From positions 66,433-130,432 of the forward strand of contig CAZGVE010000005.1 of NCBI GenBank assembly GCA_964528845.1: a DNA stretch of 64,000 bases, given 5' to 3'. A program made the position numbers and the translations under genes. The DNA is from FEN-1191 sp964528845 (GTDB lineage: Bacteria > Pseudomonadota > Gammaproteobacteria > Steroidobacterales > Steroidobacteraceae). The notes beneath the pieces are model-generated. The model made no database searches, was not told where the DNA came from, and saw only the letters and a list, made by a program, of their open reading frames with translations. Of this stretch, positions 17,088 through 25,918 are shown one piece after another; the first letter of the stretch is position 1; each line of letters begins with the position of its first letter.

Positions 17088-17163
17088 CACGGACAAGCGG
17101 TGCCCGGCCGAGCGGCCGGCGCACCGCACATCGAAACGATCGGGGGCACACGGGAGAGCAATC

Positions 17164-17622
17164 ATGAAATCGCCATTTTCATTCACGGCGCTGGTGGGTA
17201 CGGCTGTCCTGCTGGCGGCGAGCGGAGCGGCCGGGGCGGCGGATCAGGCGGACGTTGCGTTCATCGCGCACGACAAGGTGCAGGCCGCGCTGGACAACAA
17301 GGCCGACATCCATCTGCTGGTCGCCGACGATGTGATCGTGGAAGGCAACTACCGCAACAAGGCGGGCGTTCCGGAACTTCACACTGCGCTGATGGATACG
17401 ATCTACATCACCGACGGCGAGACCACGATGGTGACCGGCGGCACGATGGTAGGCGGTCACCCGATTGGTCCGGGGCAGATTCGTGGCACGTCGATCACCG
17501 GCGGGACGACCTATCACCTGGTCAAGGGTGACGTGATCGTGATCCCGGCCAACATTCCGCACTGGTTCAAGGAAGTACCCACCGAGGTCAAGTATTACGT
17601 GGTGAAGGTGCTGAAGAAGTAG
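17164..17622 (+). CDS. Small secreted cupin
   Basis: 152 residues with a signal peptide (residues 1-26). The single cupin domain shows VIVEGNYRNKAG, the ITDGETTMVTGG turn, and IPANIPHWFKEV near the C-terminus. The latter keeps the metal His of motif 2, while motif 1 is reduced to LHTALMDTIYI. Similar small secreted cupins occur at 21058-21600 and 38431-38910. The role is unknown; they may be metal-dependent dioxygenases, isomerases or binding proteins. GGGAG lies about 9 bases before the ATG. Confidence 0.82.
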   Translation: MKSPFSFTALVGTAVLLAASGAAGAADQADVAFIAHDKVQAALDNKADIHLLVADDVIVEGNYRNKAGVPELHTALMDTIYITDGETTMVTGGTMVGGHPIGPGQIRGTSITGGTTYHLVKGDVIVIPANIPHWFKEVPTEVKYYVVKVLKK

Positions 17623-17662
17623 TCAGGCGCCGAACGCCGACCCCCGTGAATCGCCGATCCCC

Positions 17663-18649
17663 ATGAAACGTCCCGTGAACGCTCACCGTGTCGCAGCCCG
17701 ACTGGTTCTGCTAGCCGCCGTGTGTGGCTTCGCCGCGCGGCCCGCACCGGCGCAGAATGCCGGCGCCGCGCCCGCGGCGCCGCCAGCGAACCCCTTCATC
17801 GTGCAGGAAGGCACCGTGAAGCGCCTGTCGGAGCACGTGTGGGAGATTCCCGATCGCAACCGGCCTGGCAATCCGAACATCGCCCTCGTCGTCGGGAGTC
17901 GGGCCACGCTGATCGTGGATACGGGAATGGGTCCCAGGAGCGGCGAGGCGGTCGCGCACGAAGTGCAACGCCTGAGCAAGAACACGGAATTCTTTCTGGC
18001 GACGACTGATTTCCGGCCCGAGCACATCACCGGCGCGTCGAGCTTGCCGCCCCACACTATCTGGATCATTCCCTCGGCCCAAAAGGCCGACATCGACCAG
18101 AGCACGCAAAAATACATCGATTCCTTCGTGGCGCGCTCGGCGGACCTGATGACGGCGCTCAAAGACGTGAAGCTCCGGGACCCTGACGTGCTTTTCGACC
18201 GCAGCGTTCAGATCGACCTGGGTGGCGGCGTGACGGTCCACCTGTACTGGTATGGTCCGGCGCGTACCCGCGGCGACATCGCGATCTTCGTGGAGCCGGA
18301 TCGCCTGCTGCACGGCGGCAATTTCCTGGGAAGCAAGACGTATCCGTCGATGCCCGCCGATACGCCAAGCGTCTCCAACTGGCTCGATGTCATCGACCGG
18401 CTGGACGCACTGCATCCGCTGATCGTGCTGCCCAACCATGGAGATGTCCGCGATGGCTCGCTGATTGCCGGCCAGCGGGAAGTGCTCCGTGCTCTGCAGC
18501 AGCGTGCCATGGAACTCAAGGCGCTGGGCCATAGCGCCGAGGAGGCGGGAGCGCTGCTGATACCGGAATTCGAGGCCAGATATCCGGACTGGAAGAGCCT
18601 GAACAACATCCCCGGGGTCGTCGCGCGGTTCTACGAGCAATCACAGTAA
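17663..18649 (+). CDS. MBL-fold protein with degenerate metal-binding motif
   Basis: 328 residues with a signal peptide (ending APAQ). The beta-lactamase fold is clear from IALVVGSRATLIVDTGMGPRSG, but the usual THxHxDH is ATTDFRPEH: first and second His are Asp and Arg, and Asp is Glu. Later positions HGGNFLG and LPNHGDV keep single ligands. Zinc binding at site 1 is therefore doubtful, and the protein may be non-hydrolytic or use another metal. It lies between the cupin (40-base gap) and the enolase-superfamily gene (17-base gap). Confidence 0.8.
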   Translation: MKRPVNAHRVAARLVLLAAVCGFAARPAPAQNAGAAPAAPPANPFIVQEGTVKRLSEHVWEIPDRNRPGNPNIALVVGSRATLIVDTGMGPRSGEAVAHEVQRLSKNTEFFLATTDFRPEHITGASSLPPHTIWIIPSAQKADIDQSTQKYIDSFVARSADLMTALKDVKLRDPDVLFDRSVQIDLGGGVTVHLYWYGPARTRGDIAIFVEPDRLLHGGNFLGSKTYPSMPADTPSVSNWLDVIDRLDALHPLIVLPNHGDVRDGSLIAGQREVLRALQQRAMELKALGHSAEEAGALLIPEFEARYPDWKSLNNIPGVVARFYEQSQ

Positions 18650-18666
18650 AACTATAGAAGGAATCT

Positions 18667-19974
18667 ATGCGTCGCAGAGACATCTTGAGCGCGTTGCCGG
18701 CGGCAGCATTGGCCGCCGCAGCCTTGCCGGCCGCGGCACAGGCCCAGCAGTCCACGGGCGGACCGATCAAGATCACCGACATCCGCCTGCTGCGGCTGCG
18801 CGTGATCAAGGATCTGGGTCCCGTCGTCGGTTTCATGGGACCGTGGGATGTCGCCAGGGCAATTGTCGGCGGCGGCACCGTGCTGGAAGTGCACACCGAT
18901 CAGGGGCTGATCGGAATCGGGCCGGGAATCGACCCGGTGCAGTTGCCCGTGCTCCGCAACCAGGTCATCGGCGAGAGTCCGTTCAATTTTCAGGCCATCG
19001 TCGCGAACTTGAGGGAAGTGACGGGCATGGGTAACGCGCGGCGCATGGCGGCACTGCATCCGGCGCCGCCTGCGGATCCGACGACCATGACGCTCGCGGC
19101 GGCAGCGGGCCGGGGCGGCGACACCAGCGCCGATCGTGCCTACGCCTCCATCGAGATCGCGCTCTGGGACATCATTGGCAAGGCCTGCAACCAGCCGCTC
19201 TACAAGCTGTGGGGCCCGATCAAGGATCGCGTCGTGCCCTATGCCAGCCAATCGCGCCTCGGCACTCCGCAGACCCGCGCCGAATTCGCCGCCCAGGTCA
19301 AGGCGGCCGGCTGGCATGGCATCAAATTTCGCGCGCATTTCGAGACCATGCGGGACGACATCGCGCTCGTGGAAGCGACTCGCAAGCTCGTAGGCGACGG
19401 CCTGGACATCATGTGCGATGCGAACCAGGCGACCAACTACTACCTGACCCCGAGCGTCATGTGGGACTTCCGCCGCGCCGTCGAGACTGCGCGCGCGTAC
19501 CAGGCGCTGAACGTCTACTGGCTGGAGGAGCCCTGCCGCCGCTTCGATTTCGATCACCAGGCCGAACTGAACCACCTGGTCGAGATTCCCATTGCAGGCG
19601 GTGAAGGCAATCGCGGCCTGCACGAATTCCGCCTGTTGCTCGAGCGCGGCTGCTTCGACATCGTGCAGCCGGAGATTCTGCTCGAGGGACCCTCGGAGAT
19701 ACGCAAGATCGCCGTCATTGCCGAATCGATGGACAAGATGATGGTGCCGCATCTGGGGGATGGCAGCGTCGGAACCGTCTGCAACATGCATTTGATCGCA
19801 TCGCTCCCCAACTCGAACTATCTGGAGATCACGCACGATCTGCCGCTGCTCGACTACTCCAACCGGCTCGCGATCTTCGAGGACCCGCCGGTGTTGACCC
19901 GCGACGGCTACTTCAATCTGCCGCAGAAGCCCGGGCTCGGTGTGACGATCAACAAAGATCTGATCCTGCCGTAG
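18667..19974 (+). CDS. Enolase-superfamily enzyme (mandelate racemase/sugar-acid dehydratase type) with Tat-like signal
   Basis: 435 residues. The N-terminus MRRRDILSALPAAALAAAAL reads as a Tat-like export signal (RRRDIL). The MR/MLE pattern is complete: K220 with R222 in IKFR, metal ligands D251 (CDANQA), E287 (WLEEP) and E313 (GGEGN), and the general acid/base H362 (VPHLGDG). A His at this place is typical of the mandelate racemase and sugar-acid dehydratase subgroups. GAAGG lies just before the ATG. The family is almost always cytoplasmic, which makes the export signal notable. Confidence 0.88.
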   Translation: MRRRDILSALPAAALAAAALPAAAQAQQSTGGPIKITDIRLLRLRVIKDLGPVVGFMGPWDVARAIVGGGTVLEVHTDQGLIGIGPGIDPVQLPVLRNQVIGESPFNFQAIVANLREVTGMGNARRMAALHPAPPADPTTMTLAAAAGRGGDTSADRAYASIEIALWDIIGKACNQPLYKLWGPIKDRVVPYASQSRLGTPQTRAEFAAQVKAAGWHGIKFRAHFETMRDDIALVEATRKLVGDGLDIMCDANQATNYYLTPSVMWDFRRAVETARAYQALNVYWLEEPCRRFDFDHQAELNHLVEIPIAGGEGNRGLHEFRLLLERGCFDIVQPEILLEGPSEIRKIAVIAESMDKMMVPHLGDGSVGTVCNMHLIASLPNSNYLEITHDLPLLDYSNRLAIFEDPPVLTRDGYFNLPQKPGLGVTINKDLILP

Positions 19975-19986
19975 GGAGTGTCTGCC

Positions 19987-21051
19987 ATGTCCGCATCACT
20001 CTGCACGTCAGCCGGCCGATGGTCGCGCCGCTTCGCGCTGGGAAGCTGCGCGCTGCTGCTGCTCGCGCTCCGGCCGGCGCTCGCGGACGATCCGCTATCG
20101 GTGATCCTCGGCGACAAGACGCCACCGCTGATGAACTCGCTGAACCTGATCGCCCAGGGCGCAGGCTTCTACCGGGACGAACACCTGCAGGTCACGACCA
20201 TCCTGGTCGACGGTACCGACAAGGTCATGGACGCCTGCACCAGCGGCAGCGCGGACATCTGCCCGATCGGCATCGAAGCGGCCATCACGGCCTATGGTCA
20301 GGGCAAGCAGCTGAAGATGTTCCTGACCCGGGCGTCGAAATTCGGCTACGTGCTGACGGCGCTCGAGGACAGCCCGATCAAGTCGCTCGCCGATTTCCGC
20401 GGCAAGAGCATCGGCGTGCATACGCTCACCGGCGCTTCCCCTGTGCTGACCACGCGCTCGGCGCTCGCAACGGTCGGTCTCGGCCCGATGGACTATACCC
20501 TGGTGGGCATCGGCATGTCGGACTCTGCCGCCAGTGCCATAGCGTCTGGCAAGGTCCAGGCGGCGGCATTGCCGCTGTATGAGCTCATTCCGTACATCGT
20601 CGGCGGCATGAAGCTGCGCATCTGGCACCATCCGACGCTGGGCAGCGCGGCCAATGCGGGCTACCTCGCGGCGCCCTCGGTGCTCACCGCCAAGCACGAT
20701 GCAATCGGCCGGTTCTCCCGCGCGATCGTCAAGGCCTCGCTGCTGATCCACTACCATCCGGACCTGGCTGCCCACGCGATGCTCACTGCAGTCGGCAAAC
20801 CCTTTACCCCCGACGATGTGCAGCGCCGGACGGCGGAGTTGAATGCATGGCAGGATGACCTGCCGGCGGCCGATCCGGACAGCAGGCGGATCGGAGCGCC
20901 TTCGCTGCCGGTCATGCAGCGCTACCTGCAGCTCCTCAAGGATGCCGGCGCGGTCACCACGGTCATTCCGGTCGCGGATGTCGCCACCGACGAATTTGTG
21001 GCCTTCTCGAACGATTTCGACCGCACGCGAATCAAGAACTTCGCGAAGTGA
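19987..21051 (+). CDS. NMT1/THI5-like periplasmic substrate-binding protein (copy 2)
   Basis: 354 residues with a signal peptide ending PALA. It aligns end to end with the protein at 15193-16257 (SVILGDKTPPLMNSLN, GFYRDEHL, ADICPIGIE, LADFRGKSIGVH), and I judge more than half of the residues to be identical. AGGGAG at 19973-19978 overlaps the stop of the enolase-superfamily gene and fits an ATG at 19987. The duplication suggests two related ligands or two partners. No transporter membrane subunit is encoded nearby. Confidence 0.85.
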   Translation: MSASLCTSAGRWSRRFALGSCALLLLALRPALADDPLSVILGDKTPPLMNSLNLIAQGAGFYRDEHLQVTTILVDGTDKVMDACTSGSADICPIGIEAAITAYGQGKQLKMFLTRASKFGYVLTALEDSPIKSLADFRGKSIGVHTLTGASPVLTTRSALATVGLGPMDYTLVGIGMSDSAASAIASGKVQAAALPLYELIPYIVGGMKLRIWHHPTLGSAANAGYLAAPSVLTAKHDAIGRFSRAIVKASLLIHYHPDLAAHAMLTAVGKPFTPDDVQRRTAELNAWQDDLPAADPDSRRIGAPSLPVMQRYLQLLKDAGAVTTVIPVADVATDEFVAFSNDFDRTRIKNFAK

Positions 21052-21057
21052 TCGACG

Positions 21058-21600
21058 CTAGCGCGTCTTCACATTGAAGAACCAGAATGGCCCGTCTATA
21101 TCCTTGAACCAGTGCGGCGTGCCGGCCGGGATGACGACCACATCGCCGACGGAGATGCGGCGCGACTCCCCACCGATGATGCTCGAGCCCATCTTGGTCT
21201 CGTTGAACGGCCTCCCGTCCGGAAACGTCTTCGGAGTCGTGTCGTTGGACAGCCTCCCACCCGTCACCAGCGTCGCAGATCCCTTCTGAATGTAGATGAC
21301 GTCGGTCCACTCCAGGTGGATTTCGGCATCCAGCAGCTTGGTACGGGAACTCGCCTTCACCCGGAAGCTCTCCGAACCGTAATCGCTGTCGAACAGCGTT
21401 TCGCTCGGTCGCTGGTGGCTGAAGGTCGCCTCCACCTCCTGCTTCGAGAAGTACCGCACGGGGGGAACCGGCATCATCGTGACGGCGGATTCCCCGCCGG
21501 CGCTGTTCGGCGCTGCCGCGCTGGCCTGACCCCACGCCAATCCTGCGCCGATAAACGCTATCGCGGCCATCATCGCCACCGCTGCGGCTGTAGTTTTCAT
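21058..21600 (-). CDS. Small secreted cupin
   Basis: 180 residues from the ATG at 21600, with a signal peptide (residues 1-28, ending WGQASA). Cupin strands include LDAEIHLEWTDVIYIQKGSATLVTGG and GDVVVIPAGTPHWFKDI. It shares TDVIYI, the GG turn and PAGTPHWFK with the cupin at 17164. It is the last gene of the long minus-strand run, 29 bases after the MBL-fold gene, and converges on the second NMT1 gene with a 6-base gap. Confidence 0.82.
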   Translation of the reverse strand: MKTTAAAVAMMAAIAFIGAGLAWGQASAAAPNSAGGESAVTMMPVPPVRYFSKQEVEATFSHQRPSETLFDSDYGSESFRVKASSRTKLLDAEIHLEWTDVIYIQKGSATLVTGGRLSNDTTPKTFPDGRPFNETKMGSSIIGGESRRISVGDVVVIPAGTPHWFKDIDGPFWFFNVKTR

Positions 21601-21629
21601 GATCTTGGTGCTCCTCGTATTCGGATCGT

Positions 21630-23177
21630 TCACTCCATCAGCAGCGCCTGGCGCAGCTCCGCCATCGTCGCGGTGCGAGGTCCATGCAACGGCACCAGCA
21701 TCCGGACGTCCAGGTTCTGTCGCATGATGTTGTCGTACAGATTCAGCATATAGGGGTTCACGTACGCCCCACCGATGGTATCGATCCGCGGTGCCGTGAG
21801 GGCCTCGGTGTTCCAGGCGTCGACCTCGACCAGGATCTTCTCCATCGGCAGGTAGACCATCACGATCGCGTCGCTGTGCGCGGTCCCGACCTGTTCGTAC
21901 ACCTCGACCGGACGGCGGGCGTCGCCCAGCACCAGCATGCCGTTGGTGACCGGAAGGAATTGTGCAGTCTTCCTCGAACGTTCGAGCCGGTCGGGATTCA
22001 GCGTATGCGGCGTACGCCAGGCGCGTTCGAAGAACGCCTGATTCATCGGCAGCGTCACGATCGTGGCACCCTCGTCCACGTAGGTCCGTACGCCGCCCGC
22101 ATGATCGAAATGCACGTGCGTGTTGATCAGGTAGCTGATGCGCTTGCCCGGAATCGTCTCCTTGATCTTCGCGATCACGGCCAGCGAACGCGCTTCGTCC
22201 AGCGGTGCATCGATCACGACGATGTGATCGCTCTGCTCGACCGCGACACTGTGCCACTGGAAGCCGCGCAGCCAGAGCACTCCGTCGCTGAGCTTGTCCA
22301 CGGTGACCCTGACTGGGGCCGTCATGGCCTCGCGCATGCCCGCCGGTATCGGAATCGCGACGGCCGGATTGGCCACAACCCGCGCCACCGTGAGGTCGAG
22401 GCGCAGTTTGCCACCCTGAGTACGCACGACATGCGCCGGGAACTTCACGCCGCCGAAGTCGCGATATTCCGTGAATCCGGCTTCGCACAGCATGTCGCCC
22501 AGCACCGGGTTGTCGATCCAGTAGTGGACGCTGTAGACCTCGTTATGGACGTTGATGCGGCCAACGATCCGGTGTTTCCCCAGCAGGAAGCTGACTTCAG
22601 TGCCGCCGCCGTTGATCGGCCGGGATGTGGCGTGGCTGGCGGCGGCGGCGCGCAGGAAGCCCTGCGGCGTCGCCCAGATCTCCATCGTGCGCTCTTCGGC
22701 ATTCTTCGCGTCGGCAATCGCCGTGACACTTAAGCCGGTGGCGGGACCACCAGGCGCACCGAGTATCCACGCCACACCGCCGGCCACGAACTCCTGCGCG
22801 GTGGTGCCGTCATGCTCGGCGGCCATCTGCGGAACCGGCCGCCACCGGGTCGGATCGGTCACCTGCCGTGCCGTGCGCTCGATGTGCGCACTCGCCGAGT
22901 CGTAGTCGATCGATGCGACGTAGCGGGTCACCTCGAACTGCGGGGGCGGAGCATTCGGGTTGGGCTCCTGGCCAAATTGATACCAGACACCGCTACCCGA
23001 GAACGTGAGCGATCGAATGCGATCCGCTCCAAGGGCAGCCGTGGCTGCCTCCAGCGTTCCGGGTGGTGCGCCAGCGACCGTCGCGGCCGCGGTCGCGACG
23101 GTGCCGGCCACAGGTCCAGCGAGCAACGATCCGGCCAGTGCCGCTCGGAGCAGGCAGGACCGCAGCGCCGGTCTCAT
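21630..23177 (-). CDS. Secreted MBL-fold hydrolase with N-terminal extra domain
   Basis: 515 residues with a signal peptide. The first ~290 residues form a beta-rich domain I do not recognise. The C-terminal ~220 residues are a metallo-beta-lactamase fold with an intact motif, NTHVHFDHAGG, the later His in GTAHSDAIVMV, and LHGPR near the end. It resembles hydrolases found next to PQQ enzymes. Its ATG overlaps the TGA of the cytochrome c gene as ATGA, so the two are translationally coupled. The reaction is unknown; lactone or ester cleavage is possible. Confidence 0.85.
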   Translation of the reverse strand: MRPALRSCLLRAALAGSLLAGPVAGTVATAAATVAGAPPGTLEAATAALGADRIRSLTFSGSGVWYQFGQEPNPNAPPPQFEVTRYVASIDYDSASAHIERTARQVTDPTRWRPVPQMAAEHDGTTAQEFVAGGVAWILGAPGGPATGLSVTAIADAKNAEERTMEIWATPQGFLRAAAASHATSRPINGGGTEVSFLLGKHRIVGRINVHNEVYSVHYWIDNPVLGDMLCEAGFTEYRDFGGVKFPAHVVRTQGGKLRLDLTVARVVANPAVAIPIPAGMREAMTAPVRVTVDKLSDGVLWLRGFQWHSVAVEQSDHIVVIDAPLDEARSLAVIAKIKETIPGKRISYLINTHVHFDHAGGVRTYVDEGATIVTLPMNQAFFERAWRTPHTLNPDRLERSRKTAQFLPVTNGMLVLGDARRPVEVYEQVGTAHSDAIVMVYLPMEKILVEVDAWNTEALTAPRIDTIGGAYVNPYMLNLYDNIMRQNLDVRMLVPLHGPRTATMAELRQALLME

Positions 23178-23704
23178 GTCACCGGGGAGTGCTCTGCCGG
23201 CGCGGCGTGCTGCTGCGCGACCGGCGCGGCCTTTGACGGTTGTACCGCGTCGATCCGTATTACCGACTGCATGCTCGCATCATTCGGCAGCTCGATGCTG
23301 CCGGCCGGCAGGCTGTTCTGCTGCAGCAGATAGGCGACGACATCCGTCACACTGACACCGCCGAGCGTGCCGGGACTGTCCAGCGGCATCGTGCGGCGGA
23401 TACGCTGCACGAGATCGGCGACCGACTGGCTCTCCCAGTCGGCCATGAAGTGGGAACCGGTCAGTGGCGGCACCTCGTCGCGGCCTCCAAGGTCATCCCC
23501 GTGGCACTTCGAGCAGTGCTCGGAGTAGACCGCCTTGCCGCGATCGGCTTGCGCGGCGGTGTAGATTCCATCCCACACCGAAGGCTGGGATGCGTTCTGG
23601 GCATGCAGCGCGCCCGCCGCGCCGAGCAGGCCGCACCACAACCAGCCCGCCATGGCGAGCCGGCGTCGAACGGGCTGACTGCCTGGGGGCACCTGGTCAA
23701 TCAC
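23174..23704 (-). CDS. Secreted cytochrome c
   Basis: About 176 residues from a GTG at 23704, which overlaps the PQQ dehydrogenase stop by 8 bases. This start gives a signal peptide with a basic n-region (VRRRLAMAGWLWCGLLGAAGALHAQ). A longer GTG start at 23749 and an ATG at 23653 are alternatives. One heme motif is present, CSKCH, with LTGSHFMADWESQ and a Met-containing stretch (RRTMPLDSP) for the axial ligand. A Pro/Ala/Gln-rich C-terminal tail follows. It is the likely electron acceptor of the PQQ dehydrogenase. Confidence 0.87.
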   Translation of the reverse strand: MIDQVPPGSQPVRRRLAMAGWLWCGLLGAAGALHAQNASQPSVWDGIYTAAQADRGKAVYSEHCSKCHGDDLGGRDEVPPLTGSHFMADWESQSVADLVQRIRRTMPLDSPGTLGGVSVTDVVAYLLQQNSLPAGSIELPNDASMQSVIRIDAVQPSKAAPVAQQHAAPAEHSPVT

Positions 23705-25886
23705 CGGAGGGGAGCCGATAGGCGATGTAATCGCCCGAATAGTTGCCACCGGACACCGGAATGATGATGTATTGCTGGCCAGCGTAGGAGTAAGTCATCG
23801 GCGTTCCGCTCTGCGGTGCCGGCATCCAGACGGCACCGACTTCCTTGCCGGTCATCTTGTCATAGGCGTGCATCATCGCGCCGCGCGGACGTCCCGGTTG
23901 GGTCGAGAACTGCGGATCGCCGGCGATCACGAGGTTCTTGGTCACCAACAGACCCGGGCCCCCGACCTGACCCGTCTTTGGAATCGTGAGCCCGCGCAGC
24001 GCCGGGCTGTTCTTGATCTCGTCCGGCGTGTCGCCGTGCACGATCTGCCAGCGGAAGTCACCGGTGTCCAGATTGATCGCCGTGATCGTGCCATAAGGCG
24101 GCTTGAGCAAAGGCAGCCCGTCGACCGAGGTGCGCACCGGGGGCGCGGTGGGCTTAAGGGGCTGCCCCGCTTTCGCAATCGCGGCGGCCGCCCGAGCCTC
24201 GTCCAGGCTGACCTTCGGCGCATCGGAAGCATCGCCCGCGCCGGGCCCACCCTGGATCGTGAATGGCCGGCCAGCCACGCCCTGAACGTAGCGGGCATCG
24301 GAGTAACCCGGCGGCGGCTCGATCAGACCATGCACGGTCGTGCTGCCGTCGCCGGCCGGCACGAATACCGTGTGGGTCTCGGGATCGTACGCGCCACCTT
24401 CCCAGTTGGTGCCGTTGGCGGCGCTGTCCATGCTCAGGGTTCCGAGCGGACCGTCGACCTTGCTGACCACGGGCGGCGTGAAGTTCGGGCCGATGTGGAA
24501 GTGCGAAATCACATCCAGCGCCTTTGCGTGCAGCTCGGGCGTGAAATCGATGACGTCCTCCATCTTGATGTACTGGCGCGCATAGGCCGCCGGCTTGGTC
24601 GGGAACGGCTGCGTCGGGGAAGTCTTTTCCCCCGGCACGTCGCTCTGCGGTACAGGCGTCTCGACGATCGGCCACACGGGCTTGCCGGTCACGCGATCGA
24701 GCACGTACAGGAAAGCCTGCTTACCCGGCTCGGCGACGACCTTGATCGCCTTGCCGTCGACGACGGCGTCACCAAGCATCGGCGGCGAGGTCGCATCCAT
24801 GTTCCAGATCGGGTGGTGCACCATCTGGTAATACCATTTCATCTTGCCGGTATGCAGGTCGACACAGACGATGCTGTCGCCGAACAGATCGTTGCCCGGA
24901 CGCGAACCGCCATAGACGTCGTTGGTGGGATCCTCGACCGGCAGATAGGCCAGACCGAGTTCACGGTCCACGGTGACGCTGGCCCAGGAGCCGGCGTTGC
25001 CATTGACATCCGCGGAACCGTTCTCCCAGGTGTCGTAACCGAACTCGCCCTTGAGCGGCACGTTGTGGAAGGTCCAGAGCAGCTTGCCGGTCTTGACGTT
25101 CCAGGCCCGCACCAGACCCTTGGTATTGTTCTGCGTCGTCGGCTGCATGCCTTCCTTCATCGACGAGCCTACGATCACGATATCGTCGACCAGCGTCGGC
25201 GTGGAGTGCAGGCCGATCTCGCCAGTCTCCGGATCGATCTGCCGGTACTTGCCCGGCTGCCCCGGAATGCCGGTGACGGCGCCGATCTTCATGTCGATGA
25301 TGCCGTGATCGCCGAAGGACTCGATGGGACGGCCGTTCTTGGCATTGAGCTCGACCAACCGGTAACCGGTCGTGATGAAGAGAATGCGCTCGTCGTCCTT
25401 GCCGTCGGTCCAGTAGGACACGCCGCGGCCCGAGAGCTGGCGGGGCGCATTCGCCGCGCGCGCGCCTTCGTTCAGGCTGTACATCCACTTGAGCTCCCCG
25501 GTACGGGCATCGAGCGCCACCGCATCACGCCGCGACCCGGCCGTCGTGTAGACGGTACCGTTGATCTCGAGCGGCGTGCCTTCGAGCTTATATTCCGGTC
25601 GACCGCCGAACTGGTCGGTCTTGAAGTGCCAGGCCACTTCGAGTTTGCTGAAGTTCGATGCGTTGATCTGGTCCTGCGGGGAATAGCGCGAACCGGTCGG
25701 ATCGGCGAAATACATCGGCCAATCGCCCCGCGCGGTGGAGGGCTGACCGTAGGGCTGCCCTGCCGCCGTTTGCGCCCACAACGGGGCGGCGAGCAGCGTC
25801 GCAGCCATAGTGATCACAGGCGCGGCTACCGAACGCATCCGGGGATGCAGGCGATTGCCATCAAAACCAGCTGGAATAGTCGACAT
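23697..25886 (-). CDS. PQQ-dependent dehydrogenase, glucose/quinate dehydrogenase-like propeller without membrane domain
   Basis: 729 residues from the ATG at 25886, with a signal peptide ending APLWAQ. Propeller repeats (VAWHFKTD, LKWMYSLN, LLWTFHN, MKWYYQM) and the order of motifs fit the membrane glucose dehydrogenase branch, but the N-terminal membrane helices of that enzyme are absent. The active-site block reads HHPIWNMD where E. coli Gcd has HHDLWDMD, so the residue aligned with the catalytic Asp is Asn. An insert (residues about 455-510) follows. It forms an operon with a cytochrome c (8-base overlap) and an MBL-fold hydrolase. Confidence 0.85.
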   Translation of the reverse strand: MSTIPAGFDGNRLHPRMRSVAAPVITMAATLLAAPLWAQTAAGQPYGQPSTARGDWPMYFADPTGSRYSPQDQINASNFSKLEVAWHFKTDQFGGRPEYKLEGTPLEINGTVYTTAGSRRDAVALDARTGELKWMYSLNEGARAANAPRQLSGRGVSYWTDGKDDERILFITTGYRLVELNAKNGRPIESFGDHGIIDMKIGAVTGIPGQPGKYRQIDPETGEIGLHSTPTLVDDIVIVGSSMKEGMQPTTQNNTKGLVRAWNVKTGKLLWTFHNVPLKGEFGYDTWENGSADVNGNAGSWASVTVDRELGLAYLPVEDPTNDVYGGSRPGNDLFGDSIVCVDLHTGKMKWYYQMVHHPIWNMDATSPPMLGDAVVDGKAIKVVAEPGKQAFLYVLDRVTGKPVWPIVETPVPQSDVPGEKTSPTQPFPTKPAAYARQYIKMEDVIDFTPELHAKALDVISHFHIGPNFTPPVVSKVDGPLGTLSMDSAANGTNWEGGAYDPETHTVFVPAGDGSTTVHGLIEPPPGYSDARYVQGVAGRPFTIQGGPGAGDASDAPKVSLDEARAAAAIAKAGQPLKPTAPPVRTSVDGLPLLKPPYGTITAINLDTGDFRWQIVHGDTPDEIKNSPALRGLTIPKTGQVGGPGLLVTKNLVIAGDPQFSTQPGRPRGAMMHAYDKMTGKEVGAVWMPAPQSGTPMTYSYAGQQYIIIPVSGGNYSGDYIAYRLPSGD

Positions 25887-25918
25887 GTCGTTGAGTCTCC
25901 GATCCGCAATATCGCAGT

